Positions 7,509 to 14,307 of a stretch of 36,980 nt of DNA are shown piece by piece. The position numbers were made by a program, and so were the translations under genes. Location: positions 1 to 36,980 of the forward strand of contig JADLAX010000094.1 in NCBI GenBank assembly GCA_020848035.1, given 5' to 3'. Each line of letters begins with the position of its first letter. Position 1 is the first letter of the stretch. Origin of the DNA: Anaerolineae bacterium. Lineage in GTDB: Bacteria; Chloroflexota; Anaerolineae; Promineifilales; Promineifilaceae. The notes below the pieces were generated by a model that saw only the letters and a list, made by a program, of their open reading frames with translations, did no database searches and was not told the DNA's origin.

Positions 7509-7549
7509 ACCTGACAGGTTTCCCCGTGCGACGAAAACCTGTCAGGTCT
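7507..7549. repeat. Perfect inverted repeat between cytochrome b and Rieske genes
   Basis: AGACCTGACAGGTTT (7507-7521) and its exact complement (7535-7549) form a 15-bp stem with a 13-nt loop. It overlaps the cytochrome b stop codon and ends 15 nt before the Rieske start. It could reduce readthrough or protect the upstream message; the ACCTGTCAGGT core also looks like a mobile intergenic repeat. Confidence 0.7.
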
Positions 7550-7563
7550 TAGGAGTTTCACTC

Positions 7564-8049
7564 ATGACTACCCAAGACAACAACCTCTCCCGCCGCGATT
7601 TTCTCAAGCTGGGCATTGGCGCATTGAGTGCGCTGGCCGTGCTGGAGATGAGCGGGGTGTCGCTCTTTTTTATGCAGCCGCGCACGCTTGAAGGCGAATT
7701 TGGCGGCATTGTGAACGCGGGGCCGGTGGATTCGTTCCCGGCTGGTTCGGTGGTAGAGTTTCCCGACGGCCGTTTCTTCCTCATTCACGCGCCCGATGGT
7801 GGCTTTCTCGCTGTGTACAGCCGCTGTACCCACCTCGGCTGCACCATCAGCTGGGAAGCCGACAAAAACCACTTTTTCTGCCCCTGCCACGCCTCCAGCT
7901 TCAGCGCCACTGGCGACGTGCAAAACCCGCCCGCGCCGCGCGCCCTGGACCTGTTCGCCATCACCATCACAGACGGCCAGGTGCTGGTAGACACTGGCCG
8001 CATCACCCAGCGCGACCGCTTCACCACCGACCAACTGACCTATGCCTAA
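7564..8049 (+). CDS. Rieske [2Fe-2S] protein
   Basis: A 161-residue Rieske subunit of the bc complex. The N-terminus has a twin-arginine motif, SRRDFLKLG, followed by a hydrophobic helix, so folded export by Tat with retention as a membrane anchor is expected. The cluster motifs are CTHLGC and CPCHASSF; their two Cys and two His bind the [2Fe-2S] centre, and the two remaining Cys form the stabilising disulfide. The protein accepts an electron from quinol at the Qo site of cytochrome b and passes it to the c-type cytochrome. AGGAG lies 9 nt before the ATG at 7564. The gene follows cytochrome b by 55 nt, across a hairpin. Confidence 0.95.
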   Translation: MTTQDNNLSRRDFLKLGIGALSALAVLEMSGVSLFFMQPRTLEGEFGGIVNAGPVDSFPAGSVVEFPDGRFFLIHAPDGGFLAVYSRCTHLGCTISWEADKNHFFCPCHASSFSATGDVQNPPAPRALDLFAITITDGQVLVDTGRITQRDRFTTDQLTYA

Positions 8050-8054
8050 AAATG

Positions 8055-8100
8055 GCACGCAGATGAACGCGGATAAACGCAGATTTGAAAAATCCGCGTC
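8055..8100. repeat. Word-repeat element (AACGCAGAT type), second copy
   Basis: CACGCAGAT, AACGCGGAT and AACGCAGATT occur in tandem at about 10-bp steps, followed by AATCCGCGT, which can fold back on them. It is the same word family as 3331-3399 and lies between the Rieske gene and the triheme cytochrome. Confidence 0.55.
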
Positions 8101-8124
8101 TCATAAAATTGATGGAACAATCAT

Positions 8125-9678
8125 ATGAATAAGTACAATATCATCTCCTTTTTTGGCTTCCTCGCCCTCGTCATCGTCTTCCCGATTTATGCCTGGTACG
8201 AACCCACCCAGCGCGCTGAGGCCCAAGACGATTTGCAAAACGAGTACGTGACCGACGCCTCAGTCATCTACATCGAAAACTGCGCCGTCTGTCACGGCAT
8301 CGAAGGCGAAGGCATTGGGGCCACGCCCGCGCTGAACAGCGCTGCCCTGCAAAGCATGGAGTATGAGGAACTCTTCAAAGTCATCGCTCGCGGCCGTTAC
8401 GGCACCGCCATGACCGGCTGGCACGAAGATGAAGGCGGCCTCTACAACGATTACCAGATTCAGCAGCTCGTCGCCCTCATTCGCTACGCCGACTGGACCC
8501 AAATCGGCGAACTGGCGGCGTCGCAAGGGCTGATTCCGCCGACGCTGCCCATTCCCTCGGTAGACCAGGAAATGGTGGCTCAAATCATCGAAATGAGCCC
8601 AGAAGCCGGGTCTGAATGGGCGGCCGGTTTCCAACTTTATGCGGGCAACTGCACAATCTGCCACGGCATTGAGGGCGAAGGCAGTGATCTCGGTGTGCCG
8701 CTTAACACGGCCGACATTCAAAGCCGCGATACGGCGGAGCTGATGCGCATCATCAGCGAAGGGGTCAGCGGCACGGCGATGGTGCCCTGGCACAACGCCC
8801 TGACGCTGGAAGAAATCTCATCTATCGTAGAATTTTTGCAGCACTGGGATGAAATCGAAGCAGAAGGTGTTGTTTTAACCCCACCGGAGCCCGTCTGGGT
8901 GGATATTGACGACCCCGAATCAATGCTGGCGCTGGGTGAGCGCATCTACAGCACCACCTGCGTGGCCTGCCACGGCGAGGACGGCAGCGGCGGCACGGGG
9001 CCGGTGCTCAACAGCCAGCAGGTGCTTACGGCCAACACCGATGAGCAGCTGACCAGCACCATCGTCAACGGCGGCTGGCGGCCCAACAGCACGATGCCCT
9101 CTTTTGGCGACCGGCTGACCAGCGTGGAGATTGAGGCACTGGTCGCTTACCTCCGCGCCTGGGAACCGACCGCGCCCTTTGTGGAAAATCCACGCGGCAC
9201 GCAGCAGGGCGGTGGCCCGCCGTGGCTGCGCACTGAGGATGGCACGACCACGCCGGGGCAGGGGCAAGGGCAAGGGCAAGGGCAGGGGCAAGGGCAGGGG
9301 CAGGGGCAAGGGCAGGGTGGCCCCCCGTGGCGGGAGTCTGGTTCGCCGCCTGGACGGTCGAACCAGGGCACAACGACCACGGAAACGCCCACTGCCGCCC
9401 AGCAAGGCCCCACCATTGCCGTGTGGGGCACGGTGGTGGCCGTAGAGAATAATCTGCTCACTGTGCAAACGGCCGATGGCTCCCTGCTAGAAGCGATGCT
9501 GGGGCCGCCCTGGTTCTGGTCTGAGCAAGGGATTGCGCTGAACGTCGGCGACGCCATCTCGCTGGAGGGGTTTGAATCCGCCGACCACATGGAGGTGAAC
9601 TGGATCACCAACCAGACCAGCGGCGTCACGAAGGTGCTGCGCGAAAACGGCAGGCCTGTCTGGGGCGGATCGGAGTAG
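8125..9678 (+). CDS. Triheme cytochrome c with Gly-Gln repeat
   Basis: A 517-residue secreted or membrane-anchored cytochrome. An uncleaved or signal helix (residues 5-24) is followed by three cytochrome c domains with CAVCH (53-57), CTICH (about 175-179) and CVACH (279-283). The first two are followed by the identical GIEGEG stretch, which suggests internal duplication. After about residue 350 comes a low-complexity linker, with about ten Gly-Gln dipeptides encoded by a hexanucleotide repeat at 9256-9315, and a Pro/Gly/Thr-rich stretch. A C-terminal domain of about 85 residues (IAVWGTVVAVENNLLTVQTA onward) looks like a small beta-barrel of unknown role. The gene follows the Rieske gene by 75 nt, so it is the probable electron acceptor of the bc complex. 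The start codon has only a weak GGA upstream. Confidence 0.9.
   Translation: MNKYNIISFFGFLALVIVFPIYAWYEPTQRAEAQDDLQNEYVTDASVIYIENCAVCHGIEGEGIGATPALNSAALQSMEYEELFKVIARGRYGTAMTGWHEDEGGLYNDYQIQQLVALIRYADWTQIGELAASQGLIPPTLPIPSVDQEMVAQIIEMSPEAGSEWAAGFQLYAGNCTICHGIEGEGSDLGVPLNTADIQSRDTAELMRIISEGVSGTAMVPWHNALTLEEISSIVEFLQHWDEIEAEGVVLTPPEPVWVDIDDPESMLALGERIYSTTCVACHGEDGSGGTGPVLNSQQVLTANTDEQLTSTIVNGGWRPNSTMPSFGDRLTSVEIEALVAYLRAWEPTAPFVENPRGTQQGGGPPWLRTEDGTTTPGQGQGQGQGQGQGQGQGQGQGGPPWRESGSPPGRSNQGTTTTETPTAAQQGPTIAVWGTVVAVENNLLTVQTADGSLLEAMLGPPWFWSEQGIALNVGDAISLEGFESADHMEVNWITNQTSGVTKVLRENGRPVWGGSE
9256..9315 (+). repeat. Hexanucleotide tandem repeat GGGCAR
   Basis: About ten consecutive units of GGGCAG or GGGCAA are in frame in the cytochrome c gene and encode alternating Gly and Gln. 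The third-position A/G variation shows that the repeat is not freshly expanded throughout, but its length is likely to vary by slippage in whole-codon steps. Confidence 0.9.
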
Positions 9679-9700
9679 GCAATTTGTAGCTCAGTAACAA

Positions 9701-9862
9701 TCAGGGAAAGTGCACGCTGAGGCCGGAGTTGGGGCCGCCGGGGATGCCCAGGTCGGTGTCTTCGCCGGTGTGCTGCCGCAAATCTTTGAGGAGTTGGGTG
9801 GGATCAACGGCCGTTTCCACCAACTCCTCTGACCGGGTACGGGGTGTCTGTACGGCCGTCTA
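9701..9862 (-). pseudogene. Possible gene remnant (C-terminal fragment)
   Basis: On the minus strand an open frame of about 53 codons runs from a stop at about 9864 to TGA at 9703-9701. It has coding-like composition, with TRSEELVETAVDPTQLLKDL near its start and PGGPNSGLSVHFP at the end. There is no start codon with a ribosome-binding site and no family is recognised. It reads like the 3' end of a gene whose front has been lost; a chance open frame in GC-rich DNA is the alternative. Confidence 0.3.
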
Positions 9863-10006
9863 GATTCAACAAATTTAAACTCATTTTTCTGTTCCCTTCA
9901 GCAGAACAATATACTTTCATTGTAGAGAGCCCGCGCCGCCAGACCGTATATCCAGTTATGGTTGGCAGATACAAAGAAGGGCGATTTTTACCCCCCCCTG
10001 GGCCTT

Positions 10007-10064
10007 TTGCCTGGAAGCCCCAAACTCCAGTATGATCAATAGCATACGTTCAGCATGACGTATG
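10007..10064 (+). promoter_or_regulatory. Predicted promoter of the PocR regulator gene
   Basis: TTGCCT (10007-10012), an 18-nt spacer and TATGAT (10031-10036) make a plausible sigma-70-type promoter. Just downstream, CATACG (10043-10048) and CGTATG (10059-10064) form an inverted repeat around the expected transcription start. The TGCA array follows in the leader. Confidence 0.45.
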
Positions 10065-10076
10065 TCATTTTACTAG

Positions 10077-10159
10077 TGCGGCGTATTGCAAAATGGTGCA
10101 AAGTGATGCAAAATGCGCGTCATCTTGCAACGTATTGCAACACAATGCAGCATATTGCA
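10077..10159 (+). promoter_or_regulatory. Helically phased TGCA array, two blocks of four
   Basis: TGC(A/G) words start at 10077 (TGCG), 10087, 10097 and 10107, then at 10126, 10136, 10146 and 10156 (all TGCA). Within each block the step is exactly 10 bp; the blocks are offset by 19 bp. Four of the words are the palindrome TTGCAA (10086, 10125, 10135, 10155). The second block ends 13 bp before the regulator start codon. A regularly spaced array on one helix face suggests cooperative binding, most simply by the regulator itself. Confidence 0.7.
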
Positions 10160-10172
10160 ACAGGTGAACTTC

Positions 10173-10928
10173 ATGGAAGATTTGTTAACCACACGGCAGG
10201 TACAAGAATTATTACAGGTAGACCGGACCACGATTTACCGCATGCGCAAAGACGGCCGTCTCTCCGGCGTGCGCGTTGGGCAGCAGTGGCGTTTCCCCCG
10301 GCAGGAAGTGGACCAGCTGCTGGGCCTGTCACCCCAACCGTCAACTACGCCCAAACAGGCCGTATCGCCCCGAGAAATTTTGCCGCTGAATTGTGTCCAG
10401 TCGGTGCAGGACGTCTGTGCCGAGATTGCTGAAATTGGCGCAGTAACCACCGACCTCAACGGCAATGCGCTGACGCGCATCAGCAACTGCGGCGCTTTTT
10501 GCCGCCTCATTTTGAATTCGGAAAGCGGCCGTCGTGCCTGTCAGGAATCGTGGCGCAAGCTGGTTCAGGGCAACAACGAACAGCTGCGCTTTGTCACCTG
10601 CCACGCGGGCTTGCAGTACGCCCATGCCAGAATCGAGCTTAACGGCGAAAACAGCGCCATGATCATCGCCGGGCAGTTTTACACCACGCCCCACCAGCAA
10701 GCCGCCCGCGACCCGGAAATCCGCGAGCTGGCGGCGGTTCACCAGGTGGACGCTGATGCCCTCGTAGACGCCAGCCGGGAGCTTGTCTTTCTGGATGACC
10801 GCAAAAAACAAGAAATCACTCGTTGGCTAAACAAAGTGGCCCAGGCTTTTGAACAAATCGGCAAAGAACGGGCCGATTTGATGGGCCGCTTAAAGCAAAT
10901 TGCCACGATGAGTAACTTGAGCGCCTAA
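10173..10928 (+). CDS. Excisionase-fold HTH / PocR-domain regulator
   Basis: A 251-residue predicted transcription regulator. Residues 1-55 (LLTTRQVQELLQVDRTTIYRMRKDGRL, ending in QQWRFPRQEV) form a MerR/excisionase-type helix-turn-helix. Residues about 70-235 form a PocR sensor domain with its typical Cys/His set: SNCGAFC, a Cys in GRRACQES, and VTCHAGLQY, then IIAGQFYT. PocR domains are known from propanediol regulators and were proposed to sense small organic ligands; the Cys/His set could also hold a metal or cluster, which is my inference. I chose the ATG at 10173 because AGGTGA precedes it by 6 nt. It lies directly upstream of and co-directional with the hydrogenase operon, so control of H2 metabolism is the natural suggestion. 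The HTH type does not mean a phage here. Confidence 0.85.
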   Translation: MEDLLTTRQVQELLQVDRTTIYRMRKDGRLSGVRVGQQWRFPRQEVDQLLGLSPQPSTTPKQAVSPREILPLNCVQSVQDVCAEIAEIGAVTTDLNGNALTRISNCGAFCRLILNSESGRRACQESWRKLVQGNNEQLRFVTCHAGLQYAHARIELNGENSAMIIAGQFYTTPHQQAARDPEIRELAAVHQVDADALVDASRELVFLDDRKKQEITRWLNKVAQAFEQIGKERADLMGRLKQIATMSNLSA

Positions 10929-11179
10929 GGAGCCGGGCCAACAGTCACCCTCCTTTTGCGCTTGAGACGACGCTAAACGGCGTCTGGAAAATGGGCTAAG
11001 TACAGCTTTACAGAAGTAAGTTCCGAGTTATGTGTTGTCCGCTGTACTTTAAGCAGTTTGGCGCAGCGCCTACAGAATTCGGAACAAATTTTTGCCAAAC
11101 TGCACAAAAGCGCGCAAGCCCGGCCAGCCAGAACCGTTTCCCGCCGCAATTTATTTCTCACAAGCAAAAGGAGCACAAG
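10929..11179 (+). promoter_or_regulatory. Leader region of the hydrogenase operon with nested inverted repeats
   Basis: A small imperfect hairpin AGACGACG/CGGCGTCT (10964-10985) may end the regulator transcript. Then AAGTACAGC (10998-11006) pairs with GCTGTACTT (11041-11049), and GTTCCGA (11020-11026) can pair with TCGGAAC (11079-11085). The two pairings interlock, so they cannot both form as simple nested stems. The region is probably the promoter and leader of the hydrogenase genes; no convincing -35/-10 pair was identified. Confidence 0.4.
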
Positions 11180-12277
11180 ATGGCTGAAAAAAGCGTCTAT
11201 GAACACCTTCTGGGGGAAGGGGTCTCGCGGCGCGAGTTTTTGAAAAGCTGCGGCATCCTGGCGGGGGCGATGGGGTTGAATAAGCTTCCTCCCATCAGCG
11301 ACAGCAACTTGCCACCCCACTTGCGCAAAAGCGCCAAGATTGTTTATGAAGTGGCGGCGGCCCTGGAAAGCCGCCCGCGCGTGCCGGTTATCTGGCTGGA
11401 GTTCCAGGATTGTGCCGGGTGCAGCGAAGCGCTGACCCGGTCCCAATCGCCCAGTTTGATCAACCTGGTCCTCAACAAAATCTCCATCGAATACCACGAA
11501 ACGTTAACGGCCGCTGCCGGGCACCAAACCGAAGCCAACAAAAAGGCGATCATGGAACAGTACCGCGGCCAGTACCTGCTGGTGGTGGAAGGCAGCATCC
11601 CCACCGCTGGCGACGGCGGCTACTGCACCATTGGCGGTCGTTCTGCGGAAGATATTTTGCAGGAAGCCGCCGAAGGTGCCGCCGCTATCATCGCCACCGG
11701 CAACTGCGCGGCGTTTGGTGGCTTGCCCGCCGCCAGCCCCAATCCCACCGGAGCCAAGAGCGTCATGGCGCTGCTGCCGGGCAAAACGGTGGTCAACATC
11801 CCCGGCTGCCCGGCCATCCCCGAAGCCACCACAGGCACCATTGCCCACTTCCTGGTCTTTGGCACGCTGCCCGAGCTGGATGCCCTGAACCGGCCCAAGA
11901 CATTTTATGGAGTCACGGTGCATGATCGGTGTTTAAGACGGCCGTTCTACGAAGCCGGTAAATTTGCCCTCTCCTTCGACGACGAAGGCGCACAAAAAGG
12001 GTGGTGCCTCTACAAGCTCGGCTGTAAAGGACCCACTACCTACAACGCCTGCGCCAGCATCAAGTGGGACGCCGGCACGTCCTTCCCCATTCAATCGGGC
12101 CATCCCTGCCTGGGCTGCTCCGAGCCGGGCTTCTGGGATGGCGGCGGCTTTTACCAGGGGCAGTCAGCACCGCTGCAGCGGCCTGCGGTGGGGGCGGTTG
12201 GGGCCGCAGCGGCCGTTGGTGTTGTCTTGGGCGCGGGCATGGCCACCGCCAACAAAGCGCAAAAGAACAAAAAGTAG
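11180..12277 (+). CDS. hynS: [NiFe] hydrogenase small subunit (Isp-type)
   Basis: A 365-residue electron-transfer subunit of a membrane-bound uptake-type [NiFe] hydrogenase. A Tat signal, SRREFLK at residues 16-22, directs export of the folded heterodimer. Proximal cluster ligands appear in DCAGC (C78, C81), GNCAAFGG and IPGCPAIPE. Distal and medial cluster ligands lie in HDRCLRRPF, GWCLYKLGCKGP, NACASIKW and GHPCLGCSEPGFWD. A Gly/Ala-rich hydrophobic helix near the C-terminus is the membrane anchor. No additional cysteines of the oxygen-tolerant six-Cys proximal cluster are seen. The ATG at 11180 has AGGAG upstream. Gene order small subunit, isp1, isp2, large subunit is that of the Isp (HydDB group 1e-like) hydrogenases of purple sulfur bacteria and Aquifex. 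Confidence 0.95.
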   Translation: MAEKSVYEHLLGEGVSRREFLKSCGILAGAMGLNKLPPISDSNLPPHLRKSAKIVYEVAAALESRPRVPVIWLEFQDCAGCSEALTRSQSPSLINLVLNKISIEYHETLTAAAGHQTEANKKAIMEQYRGQYLLVVEGSIPTAGDGGYCTIGGRSAEDILQEAAEGAAAIIATGNCAAFGGLPAASPNPTGAKSVMALLPGKTVVNIPGCPAIPEATTGTIAHFLVFGTLPELDALNRPKTFYGVTVHDRCLRRPFYEAGKFALSFDDEGAQKGWCLYKLGCKGPTTYNACASIKWDAGTSFPIQSGHPCLGCSEPGFWDGGGFYQGQSAPLQRPAVGAVGAAAAVGVVLGAGMATANKAQKNKK

Positions 12278-12288
12278 GAGGGGACATC

Positions 12289-12966
12289 ATGGATTGGAAC
12301 GCATTTTTGGAGTTCACGCGGGGACCGATGTTTTATTTCTCCCTGCTTATTTTTATCGCCGGTATGGTGTATCGCTTTGTGCGCGTGGTGCTGCTGGGTT
12401 GGGAGAAAGATCTCTCGGCTGCGCGCGGCAGCAAGTTTACCGGGGTGCTTAAGTCATTTCTGAAAGGCCTTCTGATTTTGCCCTTCTACCCCTGGGTAAA
12501 AGGCTCGTTTCAGAAACGGCCGATTGTCTACATCGCCGGGGGCCTTTTTCACCTGGGACTGTTTGTGGTCATCTTTCTGGGCACACCGCACATGCTGGTC
12601 TGGAAAAGTCTGCTCGGCTTTGGCTGGCCTACGCTGGCGCTGCCATTCGTCGATTGGCTGGCTGTGGCCGCCATCGTGGGCATGTTGGTGCTGCTGGTTT
12701 ATCGCCGCACCGATGCCGTCATGCGCCTCATTTCAGGTCCAGCCGAGTACCTCAACTGGCTGTTTGTCTTCCTACCGATGATTTCTGGCTACATCATGAC
12801 CCACCATCTCTTCTTTCGGTACGAAGTGGCCTACAGCCTGCACATGCTCACCATCAACTGGATGCTGATCTGGATACCGTTCAGCCGCATCTCCCACTTC
12901 ATGTTCTACTTCTTCTCCCGCACCATTCGCGGCGTAGAGTGGGGCAAACGAGCCGTGACGCCGTAA
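12289..12966 (+). CDS. isp1: Isp1-type membrane cytochrome b subunit
   Basis: A 225-residue NarI-like membrane protein with about five hydrophobic helices (MFYFSLLIFIAGMVYRFV, the VYIAGGLFHLGLFVVIF helix, WLAVAAIVGMLVLLVY, LNWLFVFLPMISGYI and the last one around MLTINWMLIWIPF). Histidines in GGLFHLGLF, MTHHLF, SLHML and RISHFMF are candidate haem-b ligands. In Isp-type hydrogenases Isp1 links the periplasmic dimer to the cytoplasmic HdrD-like Isp2 and to the quinone pool. The start at 12289 has GGAGGGG upstream and lies 11 nt after hynS, so the genes are co-translated. Position between hynS and isp2 supports the assignment more than sequence similarity, which is loose in this family. Confidence 0.88.
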   Translation: MDWNAFLEFTRGPMFYFSLLIFIAGMVYRFVRVVLLGWEKDLSAARGSKFTGVLKSFLKGLLILPFYPWVKGSFQKRPIVYIAGGLFHLGLFVVIFLGTPHMLVWKSLLGFGWPTLALPFVDWLAVAAIVGMLVLLVYRRTDAVMRLISGPAEYLNWLFVFLPMISGYIMTHHLFFRYEVAYSLHMLTINWMLIWIPFSRISHFMFYFFSRTIRGVEWGKRAVTP

Positions 12967-13019
12967 TCGGTACGCGGTAAACGGTCATCACCGATTACCG
13001 GCCACCGATTACCGGTTCA
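12964..13019. repeat. Word-repeat quasi-palindrome (ACCGATTACCGG type)
   Basis: TAATCGGT (12964-12971) pairs with ACCGATTA (12990-12997), and CACCGATTACCGG is repeated directly 14 bp later at about 13003-13015. It fills the 68-bp spacer between isp1 and isp2. Confidence 0.65.
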
Positions 13020-13034
13020 AACCGGAGGTTCAAA

Positions 13035-14297
13035 ATGGAATCTGAAACCGCTATCAACTTATTCGTCAAGAAAACAGGCGCCTGGGTTGCGGCACAGCTA
13101 GAAGCCTGCACGCGCTGCGGCTTGTGCGCCACGGCCTGTCACTACTACGAGGCCACCGGCAAGCCGGAATTTGCACCGGTCTGGAAGGTAGAACTGCTGC
13201 GGCGAGCCTACGAGCAGCGCTTCACCCTGGGCGGCAAGGCCAAAGTCGCGCTGGGTATTGAAAAACGCATCAGCGACGACGACATTAAAGAATGGAGCGT
13301 TTATGACTTTCACGGCTGCTCCATGTGTAACAAATGCTCCTTTGTCTGCCCGATGGGCATCGACATTGCTTCCCTGATTGGCTCCGTACGGGCAGGCATC
13401 ACCGCCGCCGGGGCAGCGCCCGCTGGCCTGGTGAAAAAGACCGAAGTGCAGGTGGCTACCGGCAGCCCCAACGGGGCCGGACGCCAGGAATACGCCGATT
13501 GGTTCGCTCGCACAGCCAAGGAAATGGGTAAAGAATTACCTATCGACAAGAAAGGGGCGCACACGCTGCTGCTGCTCACCAACCTGGAGATTGCCGGGTT
13601 CCCCAACAATCTGCCCAGCATTGCCAAAATTCTGGATAAGGCGGGCATTGACTGGACGCTGAGCCTGGAAGCCCGTGATGCCTTCAACATGGGCACCATC
13701 ATCGGCAACGGCAAGGTGATGAAGCAGTTGGCGGGAAAAATTTATGATACGGCCGTCGCTCTCGGCGTCAAACGAGTGCTCGTCAGCTGCTGCGGGCATG
13801 GCTATACCACCCTGCGCGACAAGCTGCCCAACGTCATTGGCAAGCCGCTGCCCTTTGAGGTGCAGCACATCGCCGAGCTGATGGGCATCCTGGTGCGCGA
13901 AGGCACCATCAAGCTGAAAGAAGGCTACTTCGCCAACGGCCACACCTACACCTTCCACGATTCCTGCAAAATTCAGCGCGCCGGGGGCATCATGGACGAG
14001 CCGCGCCTGGTTTTGCAGCAGCTTGTCGGGGACTCCTTCCACGAAATGCTGCCCAATCGCGAGCAGGCCATTTGCTGCGGGGGCGGCGGCGGCTTACGCG
14101 CGATCGCCGAAGCATACGACATCCGCATGGCGGCCTTTGGCCTAAAAATTGACCAGATTAACAAAGCGGGAGCCGACACAGTCGTGACAACGTGCAGCAA
14201 CTGCCGCTTGCAGTTCAAAGAAGGCTTCGAACATTACAAACTCGATACGCAAGTGTCAGGGCTGGCCGAACTGATGGCCCAGGCAATGGTGGAGTAG
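13035..14297 (+). CDS. isp2: Isp2-type HdrD-like iron-sulfur protein
   Basis: A 420-residue cytoplasmic iron-sulfur protein. Two ferredoxin-like [4Fe-4S] motifs lie at the N-terminus: CTRCGLCATAC (C25, C28, C31, C35) and CSMCNKCSFVC (C95, C98, C101, C105). Two CCG-type domains follow, with VSCCGHGYT and later HDSCKIQRAGG plus ICCGGGGG and TCSNCRL, as in the catalytic subunit of heterodisulfide reductase (HdrD/HdrB). In Isp-type hydrogenases it exchanges electrons with Isp1 on the cytoplasmic side; the physiological partner is not known for most organisms. CGGAGG precedes the ATG at 13035. The next gene starts 10 nt after the stop, so it is coupled to hynL. Confidence 0.92.
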   Translation: MESETAINLFVKKTGAWVAAQLEACTRCGLCATACHYYEATGKPEFAPVWKVELLRRAYEQRFTLGGKAKVALGIEKRISDDDIKEWSVYDFHGCSMCNKCSFVCPMGIDIASLIGSVRAGITAAGAAPAGLVKKTEVQVATGSPNGAGRQEYADWFARTAKEMGKELPIDKKGAHTLLLLTNLEIAGFPNNLPSIAKILDKAGIDWTLSLEARDAFNMGTIIGNGKVMKQLAGKIYDTAVALGVKRVLVSCCGHGYTTLRDKLPNVIGKPLPFEVQHIAELMGILVREGTIKLKEGYFANGHTYTFHDSCKIQRAGGIMDEPRLVLQQLVGDSFHEMLPNREQAICCGGGGGLRAIAEAYDIRMAAFGLKIDQINKAGADTVVTTCSNCRLQFKEGFEHYKLDTQVSGLAELMAQAMVE

Positions 14298-14307
14298 GAG
14301 GAATATC

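Noticed and set aside
9256..9315. Short regular repeats as a CRISPR array
   Set aside because: The 6-bp units are contiguous with no spacers and are in frame within a gene.
9679..9720. A tRNA-like stretch (TTTGTAGCTCAGT)
   Set aside because: It resembles a D-arm for a few bases only; there is no anticodon or T-arm and no cloverleaf can be drawn.
10173..10340. Excisionase-like HTH as a sign of a prophage or integrative element
   Set aside because: The HTH is fused to a PocR sensor domain and no integrase, attachment repeat or phage gene is near. It is a regular regulator.
11180..11560. Oxygen-tolerant (six-Cys proximal cluster) hydrogenase
   Set aside because: The proximal motif is DCAGC, without the two extra cysteines of that group.
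13035..14297. Glycolate oxidase iron-sulfur subunit (GlcF) or GlpC
   Set aside because: These share the two [4Fe-4S] motifs and CCG domains, but the position between isp1 and the hydrogenase large subunit fits Isp2 better.
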